Below, one piece after another: positions 1 to 9,840 of a DNA stretch of 64,000 nt. The translations under genes were made by a program, and so were the position numbers. The notes under the pieces are model-generated. The model was not told the DNA's origin. It ran no database searches and saw nothing but the letters and a program-made list of their open reading frames with translations. Source of the DNA: Mycobacterium sp. URHB0044 (GTDB taxonomy: Bacteria; Actinomycetota; Actinomycetes; Mycobacteriales; Mycobacteriaceae); NCBI RefSeq assembly GCF_000620625.1, contig NZ_JIAW01000001.1, forward strand, positions 682,001-746,000, in the 5' to 3' direction. How positions within the stretch are numbered: the first letter of the stretch is position 1; each line of letters opens with the position of its first letter.

Positions 1-49
1 GAGATATTTGGACCAAAGTTGGCCAGAGTCGCGCAGAGTCGGTCAGTAG

Positions 50-844
50 ATGGGTACGATTCCCGGCATGTTCCTCGCCGAGCGCCACGAGCGAATACTC
101 GCTGCGCTCAGCAGCGGGGGGCAGTCGGTCGTGCAACTTGCCGGGGCATTGGGCGTCAGCGAGTCCACCATCCGCCGCGATCTGGACGTGCTGGCCAAGG
201 GCGGCCGGCTCGAGCGCCTCTACGGCGGAGCGATGCTCACCCAGGGCAGCCGTGCCAACATCACCGACTCCGGTGGTATCGAGGACCCGTTCCTCTCCGA
301 TACCCGTGCCGACTACGAGCTGCGACGGCGGATGGCGGTCGAGGCCGCCCGGTTGGTCGGGGACGGCGACGTCGTCGTGCTCGACATCGGGTCGAGCACT
401 CCACTCGTCGCACGAGAACTGCGTGGCCGTCCCGTCACCATCATCACGTCCAATCTGGCGGTGCTCGATGAGGTACGCAGTGACGACGCGGTAGAGCTGG
501 TGCTGCTCGGCGGCGTGCTGCGACGCAACCAGCAGTCGCTCGTGGGACCGCTGGCCGAACAGGTACTAGGCCAGCTCAGCGCCGACGTGATGTTCCTGAG
601 CTGCACCGGTGTTCGCGGTGGCCGGGTGCTGGACAACATGGCTGTCGAGGCTCCCATCAAACACGCGATGATCGCGGCGTCCCACCGCATCGTGCTGCTG
701 GCCAGTGAACTCAAGTTTCCGGGATCGGGGGCGCTACGGCTGTGCACCCTCGACGAGGTGGACGTGCTCATCACTACCCCCGGCACCCCGGAGGAAGAAA
801 TTGCTCAGCGCCGCGAAGCCGGCGGAAAGGTCATCGTCGCATGA
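50..844 (+). CDS. DeoR/GlpR-family transcriptional regulator
   Basis: This is a sugar-metabolism repressor of the DeoR family, 264 aa, the usual family length. An N-terminal winged helix-turn-helix lies at about residues 12-60 (recognition helix SESTIRRDLDVL at 37-48). It is followed by the DeoR sensor domain, with the phospho-sugar-binding motif DIGSST at 112-117, corresponding to the family's DxGTT. A second ATG at 68 gives MFLAERHERIL, which looks like the normal family start, so the true start may be 68. The stop overlaps the start of the downstream GH4 gene (ATGA at 841-844). The two are therefore translationally coupled, and this protein probably controls that enzyme in response to a phosphorylated sugar. 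The ligand is unknown. Confidence 0.9.
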   Translation: MGTIPGMFLAERHERILAALSSGGQSVVQLAGALGVSESTIRRDLDVLAKGGRLERLYGGAMLTQGSRANITDSGGIEDPFLSDTRADYELRRRMAVEAARLVGDGDVVVLDIGSSTPLVARELRGRPVTIITSNLAVLDEVRSDDAVELVLLGGVLRRNQQSLVGPLAEQVLGQLSADVMFLSCTGVRGGRVLDNMAVEAPIKHAMIAASHRIVLLASELKFPGSGALRLCTLDEVDVLITTPGTPEEEIAQRREAGGKVIVA

Positions 845-2217
845 AGCTCGTGATTCTCGGTGGCGGCGGGTTCCGCACCCCCTACGTCTGGCAGGCCCTC
901 ATCCGCGATCAGGGGTCGCCGAAGGTGACCGAGGTGGCCCTGTACGACGTCGACGAGGCGCGGCTGACGACCATCACCGCCATCCTTGATCAACTGGCCG
1001 AAGGATTCACCGACGTACCCATTCTGCGGACCTACACCGATCTCGAATCTGCCTTGGCCGGCGCCGATTTCGTGTTCGCCGCCATCAGGGTCGGCGGCGT
1101 CGAGCAACGCTGCTGCGACGAGCACGTCGCACTCGATCTCAACGTGCTTGGTCAGGAGACCACCGGGCCGGGCGGCATCGCCTATGCCCTGCGCACCCTG
1201 CCGGTGATGCTCGACATCGCGGAGACGATCCGCCGGGTGGCCCCGGAGGCCTACTTTCTGAACTTCACCAACCCGGCCGGCATCATCACCGAAGCGCTGC
1301 AGAGCGTGCTGGGTGACCGCGCGCTCGGAATCTGTGACACGCCATCGGGTCTGGGCCGTCGGGTCGCCGGCGTGCTCGGCTACGACCACACGCGCATTCA
1401 GATGGACTACGTGGGCCTCAACCACCTTGGCTGGATGCGACGGGTGCTGGTCGACGGCGTCGACGTCCTGCCGGCGCTGCTCGACGACGACGAGCGACTG
1501 GCACGGATGGAGGAGACCCAGGTGTTCGGCGCCGAGTGGCTCCGGACTCTCGGGCTGATCCCCAACGAATATCTGTACTACTACTACTACAACCGGGACG
1601 CCGTGCGGCGCATCCTCGAATCACCCCAGACCCGAGGCGACTTTCTGCTGGAGACCCAGGGCCGATTCTTCGACGAAGCCGCCGAAGACATCGACCACGC
1701 GGCGAAGCTGTGGACGGGTGCGGTAGACGAGCGTGGCGCCAGCTACATGGCCGAGGCCAAGGGCGGCGTCCAGGGCGCGCCCGCCGTCGAGCGGGACCGC
1801 GAAACCGATCCCGCTCACCTGGGGTATGCCGGTGTGGCTCTCGGCGTGATGACGGCGATCAGCCGCGACGAGAGGCGCACGATGATCCTCAACGTGCGCA
1901 ACCGCGGCACCATCGCCGGACTTCCCGACGACGCGGTGGTGGAAGTACCCGCCATGGTCGACGCGAACGGCGTCCACCCATTGACCCTGGACACACAGCC
2001 CGACCTGCACCAGCTGGGACTAATGCAACAGGTCAAAGCCGTTGAACGGCACACCATCTCCGCGGTCACCACCGGATCGATGGCGGAGGCGCTCAAGGCG
2101 TTCGCGTTGCACCCTCTGGTCGACTCGGTCAGTGTCGCGCGTGAGCTGCTCGCCGGCTATATCGGAGCCAATCCCGACCTCGCCAAGGCGTTGGCGAAGC
2201 GTTCCCTGGCAGCGTGA
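841..2217 (+). CDS. glycoside hydrolase family 4, 6-phospho-beta-glucosidase-like
   Basis: The 458-aa protein fits the NAD- and metal-dependent GH4 family, which cleaves phosphorylated or acidic glycosides by a redox-elimination mechanism in the cytoplasm. Visible hallmarks are the Rossmann motif GGGGFRTP (7-14), GQETTGPGG (104-112), NFTNPAG (141-147), the metal-ligand cysteine in GICDTP (C165), GLNHLGW with the likely metal-ligand H195, and a Tyr-rich YLYYYYYNR stretch around 240. The ATG at 841 is chosen over earlier in-frame codons because it forms an ATGA overlap with the DeoR stop and places the Rossmann motif at the N-terminus. Exact substrate (phospho-beta-glucoside or another glycoside) is not decidable. 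No PTS transporter lies nearby. Confidence 0.88.
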   Translation: MKLVILGGGGFRTPYVWQALIRDQGSPKVTEVALYDVDEARLTTITAILDQLAEGFTDVPILRTYTDLESALAGADFVFAAIRVGGVEQRCCDEHVALDLNVLGQETTGPGGIAYALRTLPVMLDIAETIRRVAPEAYFLNFTNPAGIITEALQSVLGDRALGICDTPSGLGRRVAGVLGYDHTRIQMDYVGLNHLGWMRRVLVDGVDVLPALLDDDERLARMEETQVFGAEWLRTLGLIPNEYLYYYYYNRDAVRRILESPQTRGDFLLETQGRFFDEAAEDIDHAAKLWTGAVDERGASYMAEAKGGVQGAPAVERDRETDPAHLGYAGVALGVMTAISRDERRTMILNVRNRGTIAGLPDDAVVEVPAMVDANGVHPLTLDTQPDLHQLGLMQQVKAVERHTISAVTTGSMAEALKAFALHPLVDSVSVARELLAGYIGANPDLAKALAKRSLAA

Positions 2218-2251
2218 CGCCGCCCGTCGCGCTCGTCACCGATGCCTGGGC

Positions 2252-3274
<1,023 letters not shown>

Positions 3275-3296
3275 GCGAGAAGATCCTGTCGGTGAG

Positions 3297-4295
3297 TTAT
3301 GTGCATCCGCAGGAATTGCGGTGATGGAACGTCGTCGGCACCCTAATGCGTTGCGGTGCACCGGCTTCCCGCCGAATACGAGCCAGAAGCAATTCGACCG
3401 CGGTGGCGCCGATCGTCTCGACGTCCTGTGCCGCGGCGGTGAGCTTGGGTTCGAAGAGGTCCGCCCATTCGAAGTCGTCGTAACAGACGAGTGCCACGTC
3501 GCCCGGTATCGACATACCCAGTCTACGAACGGCTTTGAGGGTGCCGATGGTCATGGAGTTGTTCAAGGACACCACTGCAGTGGGGCGGTTCTCGCCCGAC
3601 ATCAGGGCGTGCACTTCACGCTCCGCCACGTCGGTGTTGGAGTCGCCGTCGAGAACCAGAGCATCGTCGAGGGCGATGCCGCGGTCTGCGAGCGCCGCGA
3701 CGTAGCCGTCGAATCTCTCGGTGGTGGAGGAGATCCCGGCAATGCCGCGTACCGCGGCGATCCGGCGATGTCCGAGGTCGAGCAGGTGCTCGGTCAGCTG
3801 GCGTGCCGACGAGAAGTTCTCCGGGCCAACCTGATCGCAGCCAAGGTCGACACCGCGGTCGATCAAGACCAGAGGCGTTCCCGTTCGGTTGATTACGGGG
3901 AGGGTGACGCGCTCCGAACCGGCTGCGGGCGCCACGATCATCCCGTCGACCTGCCGATCGAGCAGGGAGCCGGTGACGCGTTTCTCCGACTCCACGTCGT
4001 CGTGGGAGTCTCCGACGATCAGCACGTACCCGGCCTCGGACAGCGCCCGTTCGACGGCGTGCACCAAGCTGCCGAAGTAGGGATTCGTCAACGCGGAGAT
4101 GGATAGGCCGACCGTATGCGTGCGCCCGGCTGCAAGTGAACGTGCGACGACGTTGCGTCGGTACCCCGTCTGCTCGATGGCCGCTTCGACGCGCAAGCGC
4201 GTGGCGGTGTCGACCTTGCGGGTGCGGTTGAGCACGTGCGAGACCGTGGACGCAGAGACGCCGGCGAGGCGGGCGACGTCTCCCATGGTGGTCAC
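3297..4295 (-). CDS. LacI-family regulator of the sugar operon
   Basis: The 332-aa protein has an N-terminal LacI helix-turn-helix (DVARLAGVSASTVSHVLN, about residues 6-23), the hinge, and a periplasmic-binding-protein-like ligand domain (NPYFGSLVHAVERAL, LVLIDRGVD, DVALVCYDDFEWA). The GTG at 4295 is preferred over the ATG at 4286 because it forms a GTGA overlap with the stop of the upstream kinase gene. It is cotranscribed with the transporter and kinases, so it probably autoregulates. Its likely operator is the perfect palindrome at 8688-8701 ahead of the binding-protein gene. The inducer is presumably the imported sugar or its phosphate. Confidence 0.9.
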   Translation of the reverse strand: MTTMGDVARLAGVSASTVSHVLNRTRKVDTATRLRVEAAIEQTGYRRNVVARSLAAGRTHTVGLSISALTNPYFGSLVHAVERALSEAGYVLIVGDSHDDVESEKRVTGSLLDRQVDGMIVAPAAGSERVTLPVINRTGTPLVLIDRGVDLGCDQVGPENFSSARQLTEHLLDLGHRRIAAVRGIAGISSTTERFDGYVAALADRGIALDDALVLDGDSNTDVAEREVHALMSGENRPTAVVSLNNSMTIGTLKAVRRLGMSIPGDVALVCYDDFEWADLFEPKLTAAAQDVETIGATAVELLLARIRREAGAPQRIRVPTTFHHRNSCGCT

Positions 4296-4942
4296 CGGAG
4301 TCGCACGATTCGGTCCGCGCGACTTGCGGTCGACTCGATCAGTTGGGCATTGCGCTCGTCGGGTCCGAGCGCCCAGGACGCCGCCTCCTGCGGGGACTTT
4401 CCGTAGGCCTCGTGTCGGCGCAGGAGCCGAGCGTGGCGGACGTCGGTGTCGGGGGCCAGGAACCACACCTCGTCGATACCGGACCGCGCCGCCGGCCACG
4501 CGTCGAAGTCCAGCAGGAGGTAGTTGCCCTCCGTGACGACCAGCGGCACCGTCGCCTGCACGGGAATGGACGAGCCGATCGACTCCTCGATCTCGCGCCG
4601 GAACCGGGGTGCGTACACGACCGGGTCGTCGACGCGCTGCGCCCGAAGGGTCGCGATCAGGCGTGCGTAACCGCCGTCGTCGAACGTGTCGTGCGCACCC
4701 TTGCGGTCCCGGCGTCCCAGGTCGATCAAGACTTCGTTGGCCAGATGAAAGCCGTCCATCGGGACGAGGACGGCGATGTCCGGACCGAGTGCGGTGACGA
4801 GTTGCTCTGCGACGGTGGACTTCCCGGCTCCCGGTGCGCCGGTGAGACCGAGAATGCGGCGCTCGCCGGGAACGACGAGCGCCATGGCCGACTCGACCAG
4901 CTGGTCCAGTGTGGCGTTCTGCACGTCCTGCTCGATGGTCAC
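4292..4942 (-). CDS. P-loop sugar/nucleoside kinase, FrcK-like
   Basis: This 216-aa P-loop kinase belongs to the uridine kinase/pantothenate kinase-like superfamily. The Walker A motif GAPGAGKS is at 35-42, and DGFH at 63-66 is the conserved acceptor-site motif. It also has EGNYLLLD, a lid-like RHEAYGKS, and a C-terminal R-rich end. The size and position next to a binding protein-permease-single-ATPase sugar transporter match FrcK of rhizobial frcBCAK operons. Its role there is poorly defined; it may be a sugar kinase. It overlaps the PfkB gene upstream and the LacI gene downstream by 4 bp each, so it is fully embedded in the operon. The substrate is unknown. Confidence 0.8.
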   Translation of the reverse strand: MTIEQDVQNATLDQLVESAMALVVPGERRILGLTGAPGAGKSTVAEQLVTALGPDIAVLVPMDGFHLANEVLIDLGRRDRKGAHDTFDDGGYARLIATLRAQRVDDPVVYAPRFRREIEESIGSSIPVQATVPLVVTEGNYLLLDFDAWPAARSGIDEVWFLAPDTDVRHARLLRRHEAYGKSPQEAASWALGPDERNAQLIESTASRADRIVRLR

Positions 4943-5856
4943 CGTTCCCGCTTTCGAGTCTGTTCAGTGTGGATCTTGCCCAGCCATGCCCGCGGCCCGA
5001 CCACCGAACATCGCAGTGCCGCCACGCGAGCGGACCACGCGATGCGCTCGGCGACCCCGTCGATCTGGGTCGAGAAGTATGCATACGCACCGTGGAACGC
5101 ATCGCCGGCGCCCAGCGTGTCGACCACCTCCACTGGTTCCACCGGTACCGACCCGGACTCACCACCCGACCACCACTCGACGGGATCACCGCCGTGCGTG
5201 GTGGCGACGGTGCGCACACCGCTGCCGACCAGCGCCGCGGCGGTGGACTTCGCGTCGTCGGCCCCCGGTACCCGGAAGTCGTTGGAGCACACCATGTCCG
5301 TGACCCGGGGAACGATGTCGCTCATGACCGGCTTCCATCGGCCGGCGTCGACGACGACTGTGAGGTCTCGCGCTGCGGCAAACCGGACGGCGGCGCAGGC
5401 GATCAGCGGGTGGTGCCCGTCGACGAGCACCACGTCCGCAGCCGCCACGACGTCCTCGAGGTCGGCCGGTGGCGACGCGTCGGAGGTCACGGCGTCGAGC
5501 GAGACGACCGACCGGTCACCCGTCGATTCGATCACTGACACGGCGGACACGGGTACCGCTCGGGTGGTGCCCGTCGCCGCGTCGACGACGCGGACGTCGT
5601 ACTTCGCGAGGTCGGCTCGGATCAAGTCGGCGACCGGATCGTCGCCGAGCGCGGTGACGAGCGTCGCGTCGCCGCCCAGTGCTGCGAAGGTGACGGCTGC
5701 GTTCGCCGCAGGTCCACCCGCAGCGACGAACTGGGCGGTCGACGTGATCTTCTCATTCACACCAGGCGGTTTCGCGATGCGGTGGATCACGTCGAGAGTC
5801 GCCAATCCGACGAAGACCCCCACCGGGGCCTTCTCAGAGACCGGCGCGTTCCTCAT
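4939..5856 (-). CDS. PfkB-family carbohydrate kinase
   Basis: A 305-aa ribokinase/fructokinase-type enzyme. PfkB signature 1 is seen as AAGGPAANAAV (about 46-56), and signature 2 near the C-terminus as DTLGAGDAFHGAY, containing the catalytic Asp and anion hole. It should phosphorylate the incoming free sugar in the cytoplasm. The ATG at 5856 is chosen because GGAGGA lies 8 bp upstream. A GTG at 5874 would give a longer form without such a site. The start lies 23 bp inside the ATPase gene and the stop overlaps the FrcK-like gene (ATGA). With the aldolase and second kinase it makes a complete uptake-phosphorylate-cleave route. Confidence 0.88.
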   Translation of the reverse strand: MRNAPVSEKAPVGVFVGLATLDVIHRIAKPPGVNEKITSTAQFVAAGGPAANAAVTFAALGGDATLVTALGDDPVADLIRADLAKYDVRVVDAATGTTRAVPVSAVSVIESTGDRSVVSLDAVTSDASPPADLEDVVAAADVVLVDGHHPLIACAAVRFAAARDLTVVVDAGRWKPVMSDIVPRVTDMVCSNDFRVPGADDAKSTAAALVGSGVRTVATTHGGDPVEWWSGGESGSVPVEPVEVVDTLGAGDAFHGAYAYFSTQIDGVAERIAWSARVAALRCSVVGPRAWLGKIHTEQTRKRER

Positions 5857-6625
5857 CGGTCGGCTCCTCCGCACCGGTCATGAGCGCCACCACCTCGGAC
5901 ATCGAGCGCTGCTTCGGATCGACGACGCCCGCGCGTTGCCCGAGTCGGTGGATGTGAATCCGGTCGGCCACCTCGAACACGTGCGGCATGTCGTGGCTGA
6001 TGAGCACCACGGGGATGCCGCGGTCGCGGATCGACCGGATGAGGTCGATGACCTGTCCCGACTCCCGCACGCCGAGGGCGGCCGTCGGCTCGTCCATGAT
6101 GATCACGCCGCGGCCGAACGCGGCGGCCCGCGCCACCGCGACGCCCTGCCGCTGCCCGCCGGACAACGTCTCGACGGCCTGGTTCACGGACTTGATGCCG
6201 ATCTTCAGGTCCGAGAGGTGCTGCGACGCTTCCTCGCGCATTCTCGGCATGTCGAGTCGGCGGAACAGGCTGCCTGCAACGCCCTTTCGCCGCACCTCGC
6301 GTCCGAGGTACAGGTTCGACGCGATGTCGAGCGCCTGTACGACCGCGAGGTCCTGGTACACCGTCTCGATTCCGGCGGCCCTGGCGTCGCGGGTGTTCTT
6401 GAACGACACGGGTGTCCCGTTCATCAGGATCTCGCCCGAGTCCGGAATGACGGCGCCCGCCAAAGCCTTGATGAGGCTTGTCTTTCCGGCACCGTTGTCG
6501 CCGATGACCGCGAGCACCTCACCTGCGCGGAGCTCGAAGTCGGCTCCGTTGATCGCCGTCACGTGGCCGTACTTCTTGACGAGCCCGCGCGCCTCGAGGA
6601 CGGGTGCGCCGGTCGTCGTCGTCAC
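5834..6625 (-). CDS. sugar ABC transporter ATP-binding protein, single domain (FrcA-type)
   Basis: A 263-aa ABC ATPase with Walker A GDNGAGKT (42-49), signature LSGGQRQG (154-161) and Walker B IIMDEP (175-180). It contains only one nucleotide-binding domain, unlike the duplicated RbsA/XylG type, which is the arrangement of fructose FrcA-like systems. The GTG at 6625 is the start: a strong AGGAGGT lies 4 bp upstream and the codon overlaps the permease stop (GTGA). It would energise the permease encoded just upstream, acting at the cytoplasmic face of the membrane, presumably as a homodimer. Confidence 0.92.
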   Translation of the reverse strand: MTTTTGAPVLEARGLVKKYGHVTAINGADFELRAGEVLAVIGDNGAGKTSLIKALAGAVIPDSGEILMNGTPVSFKNTRDARAAGIETVYQDLAVVQALDIASNLYLGREVRRKGVAGSLFRRLDMPRMREEASQHLSDLKIGIKSVNQAVETLSGGQRQGVAVARAAAFGRGVIIMDEPTAALGVRESGQVIDLIRSIRDRGIPVVLISHDMPHVFEVADRIHIHRLGQRAGVVDPKQRSMSEVVALMTGAEEPTDEERAGL

Positions 6626-7617
6626 TGTGACCTCCTGCGTGCGAATTGATCCACTGCCACCGCGACGATCACGAGGACCCCGGTTGCGATGTTCTGATAG
6701 AGGTTGTCGACCCCGGCCTGGGTCAGACCGTTGCGGAGTACGCCGACGATCAAGGTGCCGACCAGTGTTCCGCCAACGCCGCCGCGCCCGCCGAACAGAC
6801 TGGTACCGCCGATCACCACCGCGGTGATCGACTCGAGATTGGCGTTCTGGTAGGCGTTCGGGTCGGCGTTCGGGATGCGACCGAGGGCGGCCCACGCGGC
6901 GACGGCTGCGATCACACCCGTCGTGATGTAGACCGACAACAGCACCCGTCCGGACTTGATGCCCGACAGGTTCGACGCCTGTGGGTTGCCGCCGACGGCG
7001 TAAACGTGTTTGCCCCAGGCAGTTTGGGACAGTGCGTACCACGTCACCAGATAGACCAGGAGCATCGCGACCACGCCGTACGTGGTCGAGAACGACCCGA
7101 CGCGAAACGACGTACCGAGGAAGGTCAGCGGTCCCGGCTGCACGCGGTAGGTCTCGGAGCCTGCGAGCAGTCGGGTGGCTGCCTGTATCGCGGTGAACGT
7201 TCCCAGCGTGACGATGAACGGTGGCAATCGGAGCGCGGTGACGAGCCCGCCGTTGATCGCGCCGAACACGACGCACACCAACAGCGTCGACCCGAGCGCC
7301 ATGATCGGCCCGTTGGCACCGGCACTCTGCGCCATCACGATCGTCCCGAAGACGGCGACCGCGCCGATCGAGAGGTCGATGCCGGAGGTGAGGATGATCA
7401 ACGTCTGGCCCACGGCGAGAATGCCGACGACCACCGACTGCTGCAGGATCAGCGACACGTTCTGCGGATTGAGGAATGAATTCGAGACCGCGCTGAAGAT
7501 GATGATGGCGATGACCAGCGCCACCAGCGGACCGAGCAGCGGTTCACGCAGGAGGTTGCCTGCGTTGAAGCGGCTCGAGACCGATGGTGTCGCGGTCGCG
7601 GGAGCGTCAGTGGTCAT
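6622..7617 (-). CDS. sugar ABC transporter permease (RbsC/FrcC family)
   Basis: A 331-aa very hydrophobic protein with 8-10 predicted membrane segments and the branched-chain/ribose permease signatures VGQTLIILTSGIDLSIGA and GRGGVGGTLVG. It forms the membrane channel of the sugar importer. The start ATG overlaps the stop of the upstream binding-protein gene (ATGA at 7617-7614), and the stop overlaps the ATPase start. This order (binding protein, permease, ATPase, kinase) is the frcBCAK order. Substrate inference (fructose or another ketose or polyol) comes only from that synteny and the downstream aldolase. Confidence 0.92.
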   Translation of the reverse strand: MTTDAPATATPSVSSRFNAGNLLREPLLGPLVALVIAIIIFSAVSNSFLNPQNVSLILQQSVVVGILAVGQTLIILTSGIDLSIGAVAVFGTIVMAQSAGANGPIMALGSTLLVCVVFGAINGGLVTALRLPPFIVTLGTFTAIQAATRLLAGSETYRVQPGPLTFLGTSFRVGSFSTTYGVVAMLLVYLVTWYALSQTAWGKHVYAVGGNPQASNLSGIKSGRVLLSVYITTGVIAAVAAWAALGRIPNADPNAYQNANLESITAVVIGGTSLFGGRGGVGGTLVGTLIVGVLRNGLTQAGVDNLYQNIATGVLVIVAVAVDQFARRRSQ

Positions 7618-8624
7618 GAACTAGCTGTGCCCCAGCAGTTCTTCTCGCCCCAGGCGGTGTCCTTCGACGGGAGTCCGGGGACCGGCTTGTCCGTGATGAG
7701 CTCCGAGCCGGTGTCGTTGAATCCGCTGGGCTTGGTGCCGTCCTTGGCGAACTTGACCACGGCCTGCACGCCCTGCTCGGCCATCTTCGCCGGGAACTGC
7801 ATGACCGTTGCGCCGATCTTGCCGGCCTTCACGTCTGCGACGCCCGTGCAGCTGCCGTCGATCGAGCCGATGGTGATCTGGTTCGCGCGGTTCGCGGCCT
7901 GAATCGCCTGGTACGCACCGGCGGCCGCGGGTTCGTTGATCGTGTAGAGCGCGTTGATGCCGGGGGCGCGCTGGAGGATGTTCTCCATGGCGGTCTGCGC
8001 CTTGGTCTGGTCGCCGTTGGTGTTTTCCCGGCCGACGATCTCCGGCGAATCGTTCGTGATGCCGAAGCCCTCGAGGAACCCGTCGTGCCGGAAGGTGTCG
8101 ACGGTTCCGCCTGGCGTTCCGTCCAGCATCACGACCTGAGGCGCCTTGCCGGCAAGTGCGGCCTTCACCCACTTGCCCTGGCTGACGCCTGCGGCCTTGT
8201 TGTCGGTGGCGAACGTGGCGTCGACGGCGTCTTCGGGGTCTGTCGCGGTGTCGAGAGCGATGACGATGACGCCGGCGTCGCGCGCCTTCTTGATGGCGTC
8301 GAGCACTCCGGTGGAGGAGTTCGGGGTGATCAGAATGCCCTTGACGCCCTGGCCGACCATGTTCTCGATGGCCGAGACCTGGCCCTCGTTGTCACCGTCG
8401 AACGCGCCCGCGAGTGCGATCAGCTGGGCACCGTCCTTGTCGGCCTGCGCCTGGGCGGCCTCGCGCAACTTCACGAAGTACGGGTTCGAATCGGTCTTGG
8501 TGATCAGCCCGACCTTGACGCTGCCCGAATCCGATCCGCCGCAGCCGGTCAGACCGAGAACCAGCGACCCGGCCACGAGGACCGCCCCGACCGTGACCGT
8601 GCTTCTGCTGCGCCGTGCGAACAT
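7614..8624 (-). CDS. sugar ABC transporter substrate-binding lipoprotein (RbsB/FrcB type)
   Basis: A 336-aa lipoprotein with a lipobox-type signal peptide ending LGLTGC (Cys at about 28) followed by a Gly/Ser linker. The mature part is a periplasmic-binding-protein type 1 fold: KVGLITKTDSNPYFVKLREA, GILITPNSSTGVLDAIK, VIALDTATDPEDAVDATFATDN, ALYTINEPAAAGAYQAI. The 'NPYF' start and long hinge are typical of fructose/ribose binding proteins. It is the first gene of the operon, and the LacI-type palindrome at 8688-8701 is about 65 bp upstream of its ATG. It would capture sugar outside the membrane for the permease. Confidence 0.92.
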   Translation of the reverse strand: MFARRSRSTVTVGAVLVAGSLVLGLTGCGGSDSGSVKVGLITKTDSNPYFVKLREAAQAQADKDGAQLIALAGAFDGDNEGQVSAIENMVGQGVKGILITPNSSTGVLDAIKKARDAGVIVIALDTATDPEDAVDATFATDNKAAGVSQGKWVKAALAGKAPQVVMLDGTPGGTVDTFRHDGFLEGFGITNDSPEIVGRENTNGDQTKAQTAMENILQRAPGINALYTINEPAAAGAYQAIQAANRANQITIGSIDGSCTGVADVKAGKIGATVMQFPAKMAEQGVQAVVKFAKDGTKPSGFNDTGSELITDKPVPGLPSKDTAWGEKNCWGTASS

Positions 8625-8687
8625 GCGGACTCCCTTGTCCCGGTGCGACGCCGGTCGCGCCGCGCGATCTGCAGCAGCCTAGAGCGA

Positions 8688-8701
8688 CGCAAGCGCTTGC
8701 G
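8688..8701. promoter_or_regulatory. LacI-type operator upstream of the sugar operon
   Basis: CGCAAGCGCTTGCG is a perfect 14-bp palindrome with the central CG that LacI-family repressors recognise. It sits 64 bp before the ATG of the binding-protein gene, and the operon itself encodes a LacI protein. A second, weaker GCGC-rich arm follows at once (GCATGCGCTTTCGC). Binding is inferred. Confidence 0.6.
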
Positions 8702-8719
8702 CATGCGCTTTCGCCGAAT

Positions 8720-9838
8720 TCAGCGGGCGGCGCGGGCGTCGGGTGACCCCCAGCAACCCGTGGCGCGGACGAGGCTTCGCACCACCTGCCGGAGGTCTCG
8801 GCTGCTCGCGAACTGCGAGCTCTGAGAATCGGCGGACGTGCCCCGGTCGAGTAAGCGAGTCAGCGAACTGCTGACGGCGTCGAATTCGCCGTGCTCGCGC
8901 AGATCGGGTTCCAATTGCGCGGCCACGCGTCGAATCACCAGGGCGGCAGGCAACACAGCGCCGCTCATCGGATCACAGAGCTCTCCCCGGATCCCGTCGC
9001 GCGCCGCCCGCCACCGTGCCGCGGTGATCGTGGCGTCCGACAGGTCGGGGACGTCGCGCTCCAGTTCTCCCGCGAGCGTTCGCACCAACGAGCGCACCAA
9101 CGCGGCGTACAGCACGGCATCGTCGATGTCCGCGCACACGTCCGCCGCCCGAAACTCGAGGGTGGGATAGCGGATGGACGGCCGGACGTCCCAGTACAAC
9201 GTCGACGCGTCATCAATGATTCCGCCGGCGGTCAGATCGGCAACCACCTGCTCGTACGCCTCGACCGACGGCAGCAGTGGCGGCGCACCTGACGTCGGCC
9301 ACATGGCCCACCACATCGTGCGGAAGCTGGCGAATCCAGTGTCCACACCCTCCTGGAAGGGTGAGCTGGACGTCAGGGCAGCGAGCACGGGCGCATAGGG
9401 CCGCGCGCGGTTCATGATCGCCAGCGCGGTTGCAACGTCGGGAACCCCGACGTGCACGTGAAGGCCGCAGATGTTCTGGCGATCCGCCACGGCTCCAAAG
9501 CGATCCGCCAAGGCGTCGTAGCGGGGTCGTGCCACGCGCTTCAGGTCCCGCCAGTGGGCGAACGGGTGGGTGCCTGCAGCGAGGATGGAGGCATTCGACT
9601 GTGCCGCAGCTTCGCCGGCCGCCCGGCGCGCTTTGACGAGGTCTTCGCGAAGTTCGGTCAGGGTGCGGCACACGTGCGTCCCGATCTCGAGCTGACTGGA
9701 CTGCAGTTCACACTGCACGTAGTCGTTCGTATCGAAATGCGCAGTACGAGAAACCAATTCGCTAGTAGCCGGATCGACGAGGTGATACTCCTCCTCGACG
9801 CCAAGCGTTTCGCCTACAGCGCCAATCGATGGAGGCAT
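8720..9838 (-). CDS. carboxylate-amine ligase, YbdK/GCS2 family
   Basis: This 372-aa ATP-dependent ligase is of the glutamate-cysteine ligase 2 (YbdK) type. Conserved motifs are TLGVEEEYHLVD (11-22), NICGLHVHVGV (about 125) and a C-terminal acidic/Arg-rich helical part. The family forms gamma-glutamyl or similar amide bonds, but most members have no proven substrate. The ATG at 9838 is preferred to the ATG at 9844 because GGAGG lies 6 bp before it. The stop of the upstream amidotransferase gene overlaps this start region, so the two are cotranscribed. That pairing suggests a joint role in making a small amidated dipeptide. This is an inference. Confidence 0.85.
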   Translation of the reverse strand: MPPSIGAVGETLGVEEEYHLVDPATSELVSRTAHFDTNDYVQCELQSSQLEIGTHVCRTLTELREDLVKARRAAGEAAAQSNASILAAGTHPFAHWRDLKRVARPRYDALADRFGAVADRQNICGLHVHVGVPDVATALAIMNRARPYAPVLAALTSSSPFQEGVDTGFASFRTMWWAMWPTSGAPPLLPSVEAYEQVVADLTAGGIIDDASTLYWDVRPSIRYPTLEFRAADVCADIDDAVLYAALVRSLVRTLAGELERDVPDLSDATITAARWRAARDGIRGELCDPMSGAVLPAALVIRRVAAQLEPDLREHGEFDAVSSSLTRLLDRGTSADSQSSQFASSRDLRQVVRSLVRATGCWGSPDARAAR

Positions 9839-9840
9839 CG

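Noticed and set aside
4343..6649. 768-codon open frame on the plus strand opposite the sugar operon
   Set aside because: It lies wholly antisense to four well-supported genes and its translation is low-complexity Arg/His/Asp sequence without domains. It is a GC-rich shadow frame.
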